The notes beneath the pieces are model-generated. The model did not search any database and was not told the DNA's origin. It worked only from the letters and a program-made list of their open reading frames with translations. Shown one piece after another: positions 18,406 through 25,433 of a DNA stretch of 37,895 bases. This DNA comes from an uncultured Succinivibrio sp. (GTDB lineage Bacteria; Pseudomonadota; Gammaproteobacteria; Enterobacterales; Succinivibrionaceae), in assembly GCA_902785325.1 (NCBI GenBank), contig CACZXZ010000015.1, forward strand, positions 1-37,895, read 5' to 3'. Numbering within the stretch: the first letter of the stretch is position 1; each line of letters begins with the position of its first letter. The position numbers and the translations under genes were made by a program.

Positions 18406-19724
18406 TGGCTGAGTGCGTAAACCCTCATCTATATGCTTTAATAGCCGGAGAGCCTTCAGGTGATACTTTAGGCTCTGGCTTAATGATGGCTATTAAAAGG
18501 CAAGATCCTTTAGCTCAATTTATCGGCATTGGTGGTCCAAAAATGATCCACCAAGGTTTGCATTCATCTGTAAAGATGGAAGATCTAGCGGTAATGGGCA
18601 TTACTGAGGTTTTATTAAAGCTATTTAAGATCTTAAAAATCCGCAAAAGAGCAGTTGCTGATTTAATCGAAGCTAAACCTTGTGTATTTATTGGTATAGA
18701 TTTACCTGATTTTAATCTTTATGTAGAAGCTAAAGTTAAAAAGGCAGGTATTCCAACTGTACACTATGTAAGTCCTTCAGTATGGGCATGGCGTGAAAAC
18801 CGCGTTAAAAAGATTAAAGAAGCTTGTGATGAGATCTTAGCTTTATTACCTTTTGAGCCTGAGTGGTATCAAAAGCGTAATCTCCCTTGTACCTATGTAG
18901 GTCATACTTTAGCTAACACCATTCCAGTACATATTGATCATACTCAAGCAAAAGAGCGTATTAACTTAGCTAAAAACTGTGTAGAAACCCCACAAGGTAA
19001 AGTAATGGGTATTCTGCCAGGCTCTAGAAAGGGAGTTATCACTAAGATGCTCCCAATTTACGCATATACTGCAAGATTAGTAAAAAGAGCATTGCCTGAT
19101 ACCGTGTTTGTATGTACTGTAGGTACCTATGAATTAGCTTCTTTAGTAAAAGATTTATGGCTTGAAGTAGCCCCTGATTTATCCTTAACTGTATTTGTGG
19201 GTAATACTCAGGATGTAATTGCTTCTTCTGATGCTGTGTTACTTACTTGTGGCACCATTGCTTTAGAGACCATGCTTTTAAAGACACCATTTGCTGTTGC
19301 CTATAAAGTAAGTGCACTCTCTGCCTTTATTGCTCGCCGCATGCTTAAGGTAAACGTCTATTCATTACCTAATTTAATTGCGGGTAGAAAGATTGTAAAA
19401 GAGTTCATTCAAGAAGAATGCACCCCAAGTTTACTTGCTGAGGAAATGCAGAAGTTACTTATTTATGACAATATTGTCATGAAAAAGGAATTTGAGAATA
19501 TCCACACCTCCATGCAGTGCAATTCTGATGAGTTAGCTTGCAAGGCGGTATTTAAAGTGATTGCTAATCACTTTAAAGATGACGATATCATTCAGCAAAT
19601 AGCTAATGCTAAAGGTGAAGGAATAGTAGTAGACTCTAGCGAACCATTACCTAAAGCAAATGTTGAAGATGTGAAGGTTTTAGCTGAAGAATCCACAGAG
19701 CCTTTGAAACCTTCAGAAGAATAA
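18405..19724 (+). CDS. lpxB: Lipid-A-disaccharide synthase LpxB, with acidic C-terminal extension
   Basis: LpxB is a GT19 glycosyltransferase that joins UDP-2,3-diacylglucosamine and lipid X into the lipid A disaccharide at the inner membrane. The motifs are [13 protein letters not shown] at the start, [18 protein letters not shown] near 125, and LPGSRKGVI and [15 protein letters not shown] in the C-terminal half. At 439 residues it is about 55 longer than E. coli LpxB. The extra is a C-terminal tail after about residue 390, rich in Asp/Glu and low in structure-forming residues, probably disordered and of unknown use. Confidence 0.95.
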   Translation: MAECVNPHLYALIAGEPSGDTLGSGLMMAIKRQDPLAQFIGIGGPKMIHQGLHSSVKMEDLAVMGITEVLLKLFKILKIRKRAVADLIEAKPCVFIGIDLPDFNLYVEAKVKKAGIPTVHYVSPSVWAWRENRVKKIKEACDEILALLPFEPEWYQKRNLPCTYVGHTLANTIPVHIDHTQAKERINLAKNCVETPQGKVMGILPGSRKGVITKMLPIYAYTARLVKRALPDTVFVCTVGTYELASLVKDLWLEVAPDLSLTVFVGNTQDVIASSDAVLLTCGTIALETMLLKTPFAVAYKVSALSAFIARRMLKVNVYSLPNLIAGRKIVKEFIQEECTPSLLAEEMQKLLIYDNIVMKKEFENIHTSMQCNSDELACKAVFKVIANHFKDDDIIQQIANAKGEGIVVDSSEPLPKANVEDVKVLAEESTEPLKPSEE

Positions 19725-19738
19725 TATCCTTTCTTAAT

Positions 19739-20392
19739 ATGACTAAAATTGTATTAGAGCCTTATATTTGTCCTATCGATGAGACTATCTACAGAGTCTG
19801 CGGCGCCGATGAGGCAGGTCGCGGACCTTTGATGGGCAATGTAGTGGCAGCCTGCGTGTTACTTGACCCTAATAATCCAATTGAAGGCTTAAATGACTCT
19901 AAACAATTGTCAGAGAAGAAACGTGATGCTCTAGAGCCTTTGATTAAAGAGAAAGCTCTAGCCTATGGCATAGGTCAATGCACCCCACAAGAAATTGATA
20001 CTATGAATATCTTAAACGCCTCCCTAGAGGCTATGAGACGTGCCTATATCAATATGGCTTGTGAATGTAATTTAATGCTCGTAGATGGCAATAAAGTAGT
20101 TAAAAATTTGTCTATAGCTTGTGAAGCGGTTGTCAAAGGCGATGCTAGAGTTGCTCAAATTGCTGCAGCTTCCATTCTTGCAAAAGTAGAAAGAGATAGG
20201 CAAATGTATGAGCTTGATAAGCAATATCCAGAGTATCAATTTGCCAAACATAAAGGTTATCCAACTAAAGCGCATCTAGAATTATTACAAAAGCTACCAA
20301 TCCTAGATTGCTACAGAAAGAGCTATGGTCCTATTAAAAAGATCTTAGCTGCAAAAGATATAGTCGTAGATGATCAGCAACTGTGGTTCTGA
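19739..20392 (+). CDS. rnhB: Ribonuclease HII
   Basis: RNase HII removes ribonucleotides misincorporated in DNA. The 217-residue protein has the type 2 RNase H acidic residues in [12 protein letters not shown], the aspartate of the LMLVDGNK strand, and [12 protein letters not shown], plus the [12 protein letters not shown] motif. It follows lpxB by 14 bp without a clear ribosome site. In E. coli dnaE lies between rnhB and accA; here it is absent from this spot. Confidence 0.95.
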   Translation: MTKIVLEPYICPIDETIYRVCGADEAGRGPLMGNVVAACVLLDPNNPIEGLNDSKQLSEKKRDALEPLIKEKALAYGIGQCTPQEIDTMNILNASLEAMRRAYINMACECNLMLVDGNKVVKNLSIACEAVVKGDARVAQIAAASILAKVERDRQMYELDKQYPEYQFAKHKGYPTKAHLELLQKLPILDCYRKSYGPIKKILAAKDIVVDDQQLWF

Positions 20393-20414
20393 TTTCTTTA
20401 ATAAAAGCATATTT

Positions 20415-20455
20415 TGTAGTAAAATCACTACACTTAATTTGGAATACCAAGAGGT
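20415..20455 (+). promoter_or_regulatory. Possible accA promoter and ribosome site
   Basis: Between rnhB and accA a TAAAAT (20420-20425) with a weak TTTAAT 17 bp upstream could be a promoter. The -10 box lies in a short inverted repeat, GTAGT/ACTAC (20416-20420, 20427-20431). GAGGT at 20451-20455 is the ribosome site. The inverted repeat may be chance. Confidence 0.3.
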
Positions 20456-20468
20456 AAGATCCTAAGTG

Positions 20469-21425
20469 ATGAACATAAATTATTTAGACTTTGAGCAACC
20501 AATTGCAGATTTACTTGCTCATATTGAAGAGTTAAAGCGTATTAGCCACGATTCTAATTCTAGTGTAGATTTAACTACAGAGCTAAATCAGTTAGAAAAG
20601 AAGAATCTTGAGCTTACTAAGAAGATTTTCTCATCACTAAGTGACTGGCAGATTTCTCAATTGTCACGTCACCCAATGCGTCCATATACCTTAGATTATG
20701 TTGAGCGTATTTTTACAGATTTCCATGAGTTAGCAGGTGATCGTGCCTTTGCTGACGATAAAGCTATTGTAGGTGGTTTAGCCCGTTTAAATGGTCGTCC
20801 TGTAATGATTATTGGTCACCAAAAGGGTAGAGATATTCGTGAGAGAACCTTACGTAATTTCGGTATGCCACGTCCTGAAGGCTATCGTAAAGCTATGCGC
20901 TTAATGAAATTAGCCGAGAGATTTAATATTCCTGTACTAACCTTTATTGATACCCCAGGTGCATACCCAGGTGTTGGTGCTGAGGAGAGATCACAGGCAG
21001 GTGCAATTGCTGAAAGCTTAAAGTTAATGTCTGATTTGAATGTACCTATTATCTGTACTGTAATCGGCGAAGGTGGCTCAGGTGGCGCTTTAGCTATTGG
21101 TGTAGGTGATAGAGTAAACATGTTGCAGTACTCAACCTATTCTGTAATTTCACCAGAAGGTTGTGCTTCTATTCTATGGAAGTCAGCTGAAAAAGCTCCA
21201 CTAGCTGCTGAAGCTATGAATATTACTGCTCACCGTATTAAAGATCTTGGTTTAATTGACAACGTAGTGCAGGAGCCATTAGGTGGTGCACATCGTAATT
21301 ATGATGCTATGGCAGAGAATTTAAAGCAACGTCTAGAGCAAGATCTTGCTGAATTGTCAGACATGCCATCAGATAGGATCATTGAGCAGAGATTCTCTCG
21401 CTTAATGAAGTACGGATATTGTTAA
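20469..21425 (+). CDS. accA: Acetyl-CoA carboxylase carboxyltransferase subunit alpha
   Basis: AccA pairs with AccD to transfer the carboxyl from biotin to acetyl-CoA, giving malonyl-CoA. From the ATG at 20469 it has 318 residues and its N-terminus lines up with E. coli AccA ([10 protein letters not shown] at the same place); a GTG one codon upstream is also possible. The signatures are [33 protein letters not shown], the oxyanion-loop [16 protein letters not shown], and [15 protein letters not shown]. It runs 7 bp into tilS. Confidence 0.97.
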   Translation: MNINYLDFEQPIADLLAHIEELKRISHDSNSSVDLTTELNQLEKKNLELTKKIFSSLSDWQISQLSRHPMRPYTLDYVERIFTDFHELAGDRAFADDKAIVGGLARLNGRPVMIIGHQKGRDIRERTLRNFGMPRPEGYRKAMRLMKLAERFNIPVLTFIDTPGAYPGVGAEERSQAGAIAESLKLMSDLNVPIICTVIGEGGSGGALAIGVGDRVNMLQYSTYSVISPEGCASILWKSAEKAPLAAEAMNITAHRIKDLGLIDNVVQEPLGGAHRNYDAMAENLKQRLEQDLAELSDMPSDRIIEQRFSRLMKYGYC

Positions 21426-22744
21426 AAGAAAAAGCTTTGCAAGTTCTTGATGAACTTGCAAATAAAATCCTTTCTACAATCAGCCCTACCAAACTCGTTG
21501 TGGGTTTATCTGGTGGGGCTGATTCCACTCTAGTGCTCCTTGTAGCTCATCGTATCAGAGAGCTTAACCCAAACTTTGAGGTGCTTGCAGTCCACTGTAT
21601 TCACGGTTTAGATGCAGACGATCCGATTTGGTTTAATCACTGTACTAAGCTTTGTCAAAGACTTGAGATTAAGCTTGTTACCCCAAAATTAAATATTATT
21701 TACGGTAATGGTAAATCCCCAGAGGATGTCTCAAGACAAGAGCGTTACAGAGCTTTACTTAAAAATACTCAAGGTGGAGTGCTAATGCTTGGTCATCAAG
21801 CAGACGATCAAGTTGAGAGTATGTTTTTAGCTCTAAAACGTGGCTCTGGTCCTTATGGCTTATCAGGCATGCGCTTTATGATTAAAGATGAGCGCGGGAC
21901 TATCCTAAGACCGTTATTAGAGCTACATAAAAGAGAGATTATTGAGATTATTGAAGCTTTAGGTTTCAATCATGTTTTTGATATCTCAAATACTTACTTA
22001 AAATTTGAGCGTAATTTTATCCGTCTTAAAGTCTTACCTTTATTAAAAGAAAGATTTGTAGGTATCGAAAAATCAATATTGAGAAGCTCTAAATTGTGCG
22101 CCTATGAGCACGATTTAGCTATGCGCTATGCTAAAGAGCAATTAGACAAAGCTTATATTGAAGATGAGCAAAAGCTAGATATCAATAAACTTGATTTAAC
22201 GGATTTACCACTTATTACCTCAGTGTTACGTCTGTTTGTATTGAAGGTAGCTTCAATGCCTGCAGAGCTTAACACCATAGAGCAAATAATAAACTTAGCT
22301 TCAATCTCTGCTGATCAACACACAGTAATTGCAATTGACGATAACTACTCAGTACGTCGTTTTAAAAACTTTTTATATCTTGTAAGGCAAAGAGAGTTAC
22401 CTCAAAAAGGTAAATATAATCTTGAATATGGACAGACTCTAACCTTAGGCGATTTTACTTATAGCTTAGAGCCTTGCACAGATCCTAAAGAGTCTTTTTC
22501 ATGCAAGAGCGTAGTATTAGATTTCAATTTAGTAGGTAGTACTAAATTTAAGCCTTTAAAGAGATGTCATAGTAGGGAGCTTAAAAAGCTCTTTATGGAA
22601 TTTAATATTCCTGTGTGGCAAAGAGCCTCAAAACCTATCGTTACCGATGCTTCAACTAATCAAGCTATTGCCCTTGCTGATTTGTGTGTCTTTAACTTAA
22701 ATACCCAAGCTAATGGCTATAAGCTAGTAATTAAAGCGCTATAA
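21419..22744 (+). CDS. tilS: tRNA(Ile)-lysidine synthase
   Basis: TilS attaches lysine to C34 of the CAT-anticodon isoleucine tRNA so that it reads AUA. The 441-residue protein has the N-type ATP pyrophosphatase loop LSGGADSTL (about 30-38), [27 protein letters not shown] near 130, the [14 protein letters not shown] linker, and a C-terminal domain. The TTG start at 21419 overlaps accA; a second TTG at 21437 is possible. The stop codon at 22742-22744 lies inside the A-run that is the T-tract of the minus-strand terminator of repeat copy 1, so the transcript of this gene and the small RNA converge with no space between. Confidence 0.93.
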   Translation: MLKEKALQVLDELANKILSTISPTKLVVGLSGGADSTLVLLVAHRIRELNPNFEVLAVHCIHGLDADDPIWFNHCTKLCQRLEIKLVTPKLNIIYGNGKSPEDVSRQERYRALLKNTQGGVLMLGHQADDQVESMFLALKRGSGPYGLSGMRFMIKDERGTILRPLLELHKREIIEIIEALGFNHVFDISNTYLKFERNFIRLKVLPLLKERFVGIEKSILRSSKLCAYEHDLAMRYAKEQLDKAYIEDEQKLDINKLDLTDLPLITSVLRLFVLKVASMPAELNTIEQIINLASISADQHTVIAIDDNYSVRRFKNFLYLVRQRELPQKGKYNLEYGQTLTLGDFTYSLEPCTDPKESFSCKSVVLDFNLVGSTKFKPLKRCHSRELKKLFMEFNIPVWQRASKPIVTDASTNQAIALADLCVFNLNTQANGYKLVIKAL

Positions 22745-22774
22745 AAAAACAAAGCCCGACTCAACTGGCCGGGC
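22743..22774 (-). terminator. Terminator of putative small RNA copy 1
   Basis: A 7-bp stem (22754-22760 with 22768-22774, loop of seven) is followed on the minus strand by TTTGTTTTTTT. On the plus strand there is no T-tract after the stem, so it does not serve tilS well. Confidence 0.8.
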
Positions 22775-22824
22775 ATAGAAATCATTATGAAAAAAGTCAT
22801 CAGTTAGCACTCTCTTAACCGATA
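22744..22824 (-). ncRNA. Putative small RNA, repeat copy 1
   Basis: On the minus strand a promoter-like TTGAAC (22854-22859) and ACTCTAAG (22830-22837) precede a predicted start near 22823. The RNA would contain hairpin 1, CGGTTA/TAACTG (22816-22821 with 22801-22806, one G-U pair). A conserved unpaired stretch follows, GATGACTTTTTTCATAATG. It ends with a terminator hairpin GCCCGGC/GTCGGGC (22768-22774 with 22754-22760, one G-U pair) and a T-tract overlapping the tilS stop. Both G-U pairs would be A-C mismatches if the plus strand were the RNA, which supports the minus orientation. Length about 80 nt; family not recognised; start approximate. Confidence 0.6.
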
Positions 22825-22829
22825 TACTT

Positions 22830-22871
22830 CTTAGAGTCCTTCCTTTTAAAAAAGTTCAAAAAATTTTTAAC
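22830..22871 (-). promoter_or_regulatory. Putative promoter of small RNA copy 1
   Basis: TTGAAC (minus, 22854-22859) and the conserved ACTCTAAG (22830-22837, containing TCTAAG as a 4/6 match to TATAAT at 18 bp spacing) flank a 16-bp spacer. Directly upstream, 22860-22870 matches the UP-element pattern AAAWWTWTTTT. Confidence 0.5.
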
Positions 22872-22879
22872 TTTTTTTC

Positions 22880-22907
22880 AAAAAATAAACCCGACCATGT
22901 GGTCGGG
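22880..22907 (-). terminator. Terminator of putative small RNA copy 2
   Basis: A perfect 7-bp stem (22890-22896 with 22901-22907, 4-nt loop) is followed on the minus strand by TTTATTTTTT. Confidence 0.82.
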
Positions 22908-22963
22908 CAATTTTTGGAAATAATATGAAAAAAGTCATCGATTAGCTACTTAATCTGTGCAAT
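22880..22963 (-). ncRNA. Putative small RNA, repeat copy 2
   Basis: This copy has the same architecture as copy 1, about 84 nt on the minus strand. Hairpin 1 is a perfect GATTA/TAATC (22951-22955 with 22940-22944). Compared with copy 1 the second pair has changed from G-C to A-T and the first from G-U to G-C, so both sides changed together and pairing is kept. The U-rich stretch GATGACTTTTTTCATATT is conserved. The terminator is CCCGACC/GGTCGGG (22890-22896, 22901-22907) with TTTATTTTTT after it on the minus strand. The 5' part (AGTATCAGATTGCACAG) differs from the other copies, so target range may differ. Confidence 0.6.
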
Positions 22964-22969
22964 CTGATA

Positions 22970-23011
22970 CTTAGAGTCTGTAAATTAAAAAAAGTTCAAA
23001 AAAAATTTAAC
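22970..23011 (-). promoter_or_regulatory. Putative promoter of small RNA copy 2
   Basis: Minus-strand TTGAAC (22994-22999), a 16-bp spacer different in sequence from copies 1 and 3, and ACTCTAAG (22970-22977), with an AAATTTTTTTT UP-like element directly upstream. Confidence 0.5.
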
Positions 23012-23018
23012 TTTTTTC

Positions 23019-23050
23019 AAAAAAAACAAAACCCGACTTTTTAGGTCGGG
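23019..23050 (-). terminator. Terminator of putative small RNA copy 3
   Basis: A 6-bp GC-rich stem (23032-23037 with 23045-23050, 7-nt loop) is followed on the minus strand by TTTTGTTTTTTTT. Confidence 0.8.
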
Positions 23051-23103
23051 CCGGAGGAAATCATTATGAAGAAAGTCATCAGTAAGCATCATCTTAACCG
23101 ATA
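23019..23103 (-). ncRNA. Putative small RNA, repeat copy 3
   Basis: On the minus strand this is about 85 nt, with a 5' part almost identical to copy 1 (AAGTATATCGGTTAAG). Hairpin 1 can form as TAAG/CTTA (23093-23096, 23083-23086) inside the longer imperfect CGGTTA/TTACTG. The conserved GATGACTTTCTTCATAATG follows, with one T-to-C change in the U-run. The terminator is CCCGAC/GTCGGG (23032-23037, 23045-23050) with TTTTGTTTTTTTT. The plus strand of this copy also holds a 15-codon reading frame with a Shine-Dalgarno sequence (annotated separately), so a coding role on the other strand is not excluded. Confidence 0.6.
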
Positions 23104-23112
23104 TACTTCTTA
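23065..23112 (+). other. Possible 15-codon peptide ORF in repeat copy 3
   Basis: ATG at 23066 follows GGAGG by eight bases and opens a frame of 15 codons (MKKVISKHHLNRYTS) ending in TAG at 23111-23113. The same frame stops after six codons in copy 1 (MKKVIS) and copy 2 (MKKVID), and neither of those has a GGAGG. The peptide is basic, not hydrophobic, and unlike known type I toxins or attenuator leaders. It is probably incidental to the repeat. Confidence 0.2.
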
Positions 23113-23132
23113 GAGTGGGTTTGTTTAAAAAA

Positions 23133-23150
23133 GTTCAAAATATTTTTAAG
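23133..23150 (-). promoter_or_regulatory. -35 box and UP-like element of small RNA copy 3
   Basis: Minus-strand TTGAAC (23133-23138) is 16 bp from ACTCTAAG (23109-23116) and is directly preceded by AAAAATATTTT (23139-23149), a full match to the UP-element pattern AAAWWTWTTTT. Confidence 0.5.
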
Positions 23151-23241
23151 ATTTTTCAAAAAAATTTTTTTCTATTTTTTTATTTATTTTTGCAATCTCA
23201 AAGCAGATCTAACTTTTAACTAAGATCTTTTAATTATCGTG

Positions 23242-23270
23242 TTGTAAAATCGTTAAATTATAACGATATT
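23242..23270 (+). promoter_or_regulatory. Inverted repeat (possible operator) and promoter of the sugar-binding protein gene
   Basis: A perfect 7-bp inverted repeat ATCGTTA-N5-TAACGAT (23249-23267) lies just upstream of the start codon. A weak promoter, TTGTAA (23242-23247), 17 bp, GATATT (23265-23270), would have the repeat filling its spacer, a classic repressor position. An ACGATA half-site recurs at 23275-23280. No regulator gene is adjacent. Between 23160 and 23240 I see only AT-rich sequence. Confidence 0.4.
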
Positions 23271-23282
23271 TAGAACGATAAC

Positions 23283-24356
23283 ATGCGATTAAAATTACCC
23301 ATTGTAGCTATGCTAACAGGCCTAGCTATGTTTAGCAGCGCTTTTGCTAAAACACAAGTGAGCGCTTATTACTATGACTGCCAAGATCCTTTCATACAGA
23401 TCTTTGATAAAGCATTAAAACTGATTGCTAAAAATTACGATTGTAAGGCTGAGTCTTTTGATGCTAGCAGTAGTGTGCTCTTGCAAAAAGATCAGTTAAA
23501 CAAAGCTTTTGAAAACGAGTCTGCGCTAATAGTTAATCTTATTGATCCAGCCATGGCAGATGAGGTTGTTGCAAACGCGCAAGCTACTAACTCACGTCTT
23601 ATTTTTTTTAATCGTAAGCCTTCAGATTCTGCTTTAGCATCTTATGACAATGCTTGGTATGTGGGTACAAGCTCAACACTTGCTGGAAAGTATCAAGCTC
23701 AAATAGTGTTTGATTTTTTAAGTGAAACTAAGCAGTTTGATAAAAATCAAAACGGCTATTTAGATGTGATCTTTTTAAAAGGCAAAGAATTTGATGAGGA
23801 GTCAGATCAAAGAACTATCTCTTTTGTTGAGGAGTTAGTTAATGACGGTATTCGCATAAATCCTTTATCTTTAATCATTGCAGATTTTAAAACAGAGCCT
23901 GCTTATTTGAAGATGAAGAGTTTACTAGCGCACATAAGCATACACGATATTGAGGTCATTGTAGCTAACAATGATGCTATGGCTTTAGGTGCTTTAAAGG
24001 CATTACAAGAGTGTGGCTATAACCTAAATGGAGATGCTAAAAGCTTTATTCCTATTGTAGGTACTGACGGCATACCTAAAGCTTTTGAAGCCATTGAGAA
24101 AAAACAAATGCTAGGTACTGTATTTACTGATTTTACAGCTTTAGCGTTAGTGTCTTTGAGAATTGCTAAATCTGTAGGCGGTTATTATGACGAGACTTTA
24201 CCAGACAGTATTTGGTTTAGCTATGAAGGTCGTAAGATAATCTTACCTTTTACAAAAGTAGCTTTTTTCAAAAACTACTTTCATACCACCAAGCCTTACG
24301 CCATCAAAAAGTTAGATGACAATATTGATAACGTAAGGCAGTACTACATTCACTAG
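23283..24356 (+). CDS. Periplasmic galactose/glucose-binding-protein-like sugar receptor
   Basis: A periplasmic binding protein of the MglB (galactose/glucose) type, 357 residues with a signal peptide ending at about AFA (22). E. coli MglB features that can be placed are ligand residues D35 and F37 (DPF), N110 (FFN), R177, N230 (ANND) and D262 (GTD), and the calcium loop DKNQNGYLD (153-161) with E224. Three pocket positions differ: H152 to D171, W183 to F202 and N256 to T282, with D154 becoming E173. The sugar may therefore not be glucose or galactose. No permease or ATPase gene is nearby; it may serve a distant transporter or a chemoreceptor. There is no clear ribosome site. A weak hairpin (24358-24374) lies between it and rsmC. 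Confidence 0.8.
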   Translation: MRLKLPIVAMLTGLAMFSSAFAKTQVSAYYYDCQDPFIQIFDKALKLIAKNYDCKAESFDASSSVLLQKDQLNKAFENESALIVNLIDPAMADEVVANAQATNSRLIFFNRKPSDSALASYDNAWYVGTSSTLAGKYQAQIVFDFLSETKQFDKNQNGYLDVIFLKGKEFDEESDQRTISFVEELVNDGIRINPLSLIIADFKTEPAYLKMKSLLAHISIHDIEVIVANNDAMALGALKALQECGYNLNGDAKSFIPIVGTDGIPKAFEAIEKKQMLGTVFTDFTALALVSLRIAKSVGGYYDETLPDSIWFSYEGRKIILPFTKVAFFKNYFHTTKPYAIKKLDDNIDNVRQYYIH

Positions 24357-24365
24357 AGCAAGTGG

Positions 24366-25433
24366 TTAGCTTGCCTTGTAAACGATAAAGGTTGTGGTTT
24401 TATTTACAATCTCAACCTTATCAAAATACTCAGTTAAGTATTTCTCATAGTGTAGGTGAGCATTAGCTACCATATACATGCAACCACCTTCTGTTAGATG
24501 CTCACGTGCTTGCATGATCATGCTAATAGTAGGAGCTGTAGTAGTTTGCAAGCCTACATGGAATGGTGGGTTAACTGCGATAAGGTCGTACTTATCTAAG
24601 GAAGAAAGCATATCTGAGGCGACTACAGTAATGTCGTCTAAGTTATAGGCTTTAGCGTTATCAGAGGTTAATTTTAAAGCAGTAGCACTTACATCTGATG
24701 CTGTGACATCTTTAAAGCCAAGCTTTGATAATACAATGCTGATAACACCACAACCACAACCTAAATCTAAAGCTTTACCTTGTGGCACGATATCTTTAAG
24801 GCTTTCAAGTAATAGCTTAGTACCATTATCAAGTTTACCTTGGGAGAAAACTTGTACATCCTGAGCTAAAGTTAACTCAAAATCTAATACCTTACAATTA
24901 AGTGGCTTTGGCTCTTGAAAAGAGTTTAGCTTTTGCTCAAAAAATGCTTTAAAGAGTGTACATTTTCTGGCTAAATCTTGTTTTTTAGTGTGACCAATAG
25001 CTTTTAGAATGGTATCAGCACTCTTACCACCACCGTCATTAGCACCTGCTGTATAGATAAATGAGTTCTCATCAAGCTTGTCTTGCAAAGCGGTAATAAG
25101 TTTAAGAGTTTGCTGTTTGTTCTTTGATAGGAGAACTACTAAGCTATCAATATGGGATACTTGATCTTTAACACTATCAATAGGTGCAAACACAAGTTTT
25201 ACGTGTTTGTAGCTTATAGTTTGGTTAATACCATGATCCATACTCTGACCAATCATAGCAGCCATCTTTTGGCAAACTACAAAGTTATCTACAACAATGG
25301 TGGCACTCTTTGCAGTTTTAACTAAAGCTAAGAGCATAGGATCGTAAATATCACCTACGATAACTACATCTTTATTGTCAAAGATCTCAAGATTACGATT
25401 TAACAGTTCATAAATAGGGCTAGATGCTGACAT
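24366..25433 (-). CDS. rsmC: 16S rRNA (guanine-1207-N2)-methyltransferase
   Basis: RsmC methylates G1207 of 16S rRNA in the small subunit using S-adenosylmethionine. The 355-residue protein has two domains: a degenerate methyltransferase-like N-terminal half, and a catalytic C-terminal half with the SAM loop ALDLGCGCGVISI (near 215) and the base-flipping motif NPPFH (near 285). The closeness of E. coli RsmC in the segment FSQGKLDNGTKLLLESL and in NPPFH-GLQT favours RsmC over RlmG. Its ATG overlaps the rsmA stop by one base, making it the last gene of the coaE-to-rsmC run. Confidence 0.9.
   Translation of the reverse strand: MSASSPIYELLNRNLEIFDNKDVVIVGDIYDPMLLALVKTAKSATIVVDNFVVCQKMAAMIGQSMDHGINQTISYKHVKLVFAPIDSVKDQVSHIDSLVVLLSKNKQQTLKLITALQDKLDENSFIYTAGANDGGGKSADTILKAIGHTKKQDLARKCTLFKAFFEQKLNSFQEPKPLNCKVLDFELTLAQDVQVFSQGKLDNGTKLLLESLKDIVPQGKALDLGCGCGVISIVLSKLGFKDVTASDVSATALKLTSDNAKAYNLDDITVVASDMLSSLDKYDLIAVNPPFHVGLQTTTAPTISMIMQAREHLTEGGCMYMVANAHLHYEKYLTEYFDKVEIVNKTTTFIVYKAS

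Larger units (their letters stand above)
22743..23160. repeat. Three tandem ~140-bp direct repeats
   Basis: Three copies follow each other with a pitch of 140 and 139 bp (the conserved CTTAGAGT starts at 22830, 22970 and 23109). Each copy, read on the plus strand, has a GC hairpin CCCGAC/GTCGGG, the block around ATGAAAAAAGTCATC, a small inverted repeat, CTTAGAGT, a 16-bp diverged spacer, GTTCAA, and an A/T-rich inverted repeat of the type AAAAAAGTTcAAAAAATTTTTaACTTTTTT. Copies 1 and 3 are closest to each other; copy 2 differs most in the middle. I interpret them as small RNA genes on the minus strand, annotated separately. Confidence 0.9.

Noticed and set aside
22786-22950. Six-codon ORFs MKKVIS and MKKVID in repeat copies 1 and 2 as leader peptides or type I toxins
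   Set aside because: They stop after six codons, lack a ribosome site, are not hydrophobic, and the strand pairing evidence favours RNA on the other strand.
22743-23160. The three repeats as a CRISPR array
   Set aside because: Only three units of about 140 bp, each with terminator-like hairpin and conserved block, and no short spacers or cas genes.
24358-24374. Hairpin GCAAG/CTTGC between the sugar-binding protein and rsmC as a terminator
   Set aside because: Only five pairs and no T-tract on either side; too weak to call.
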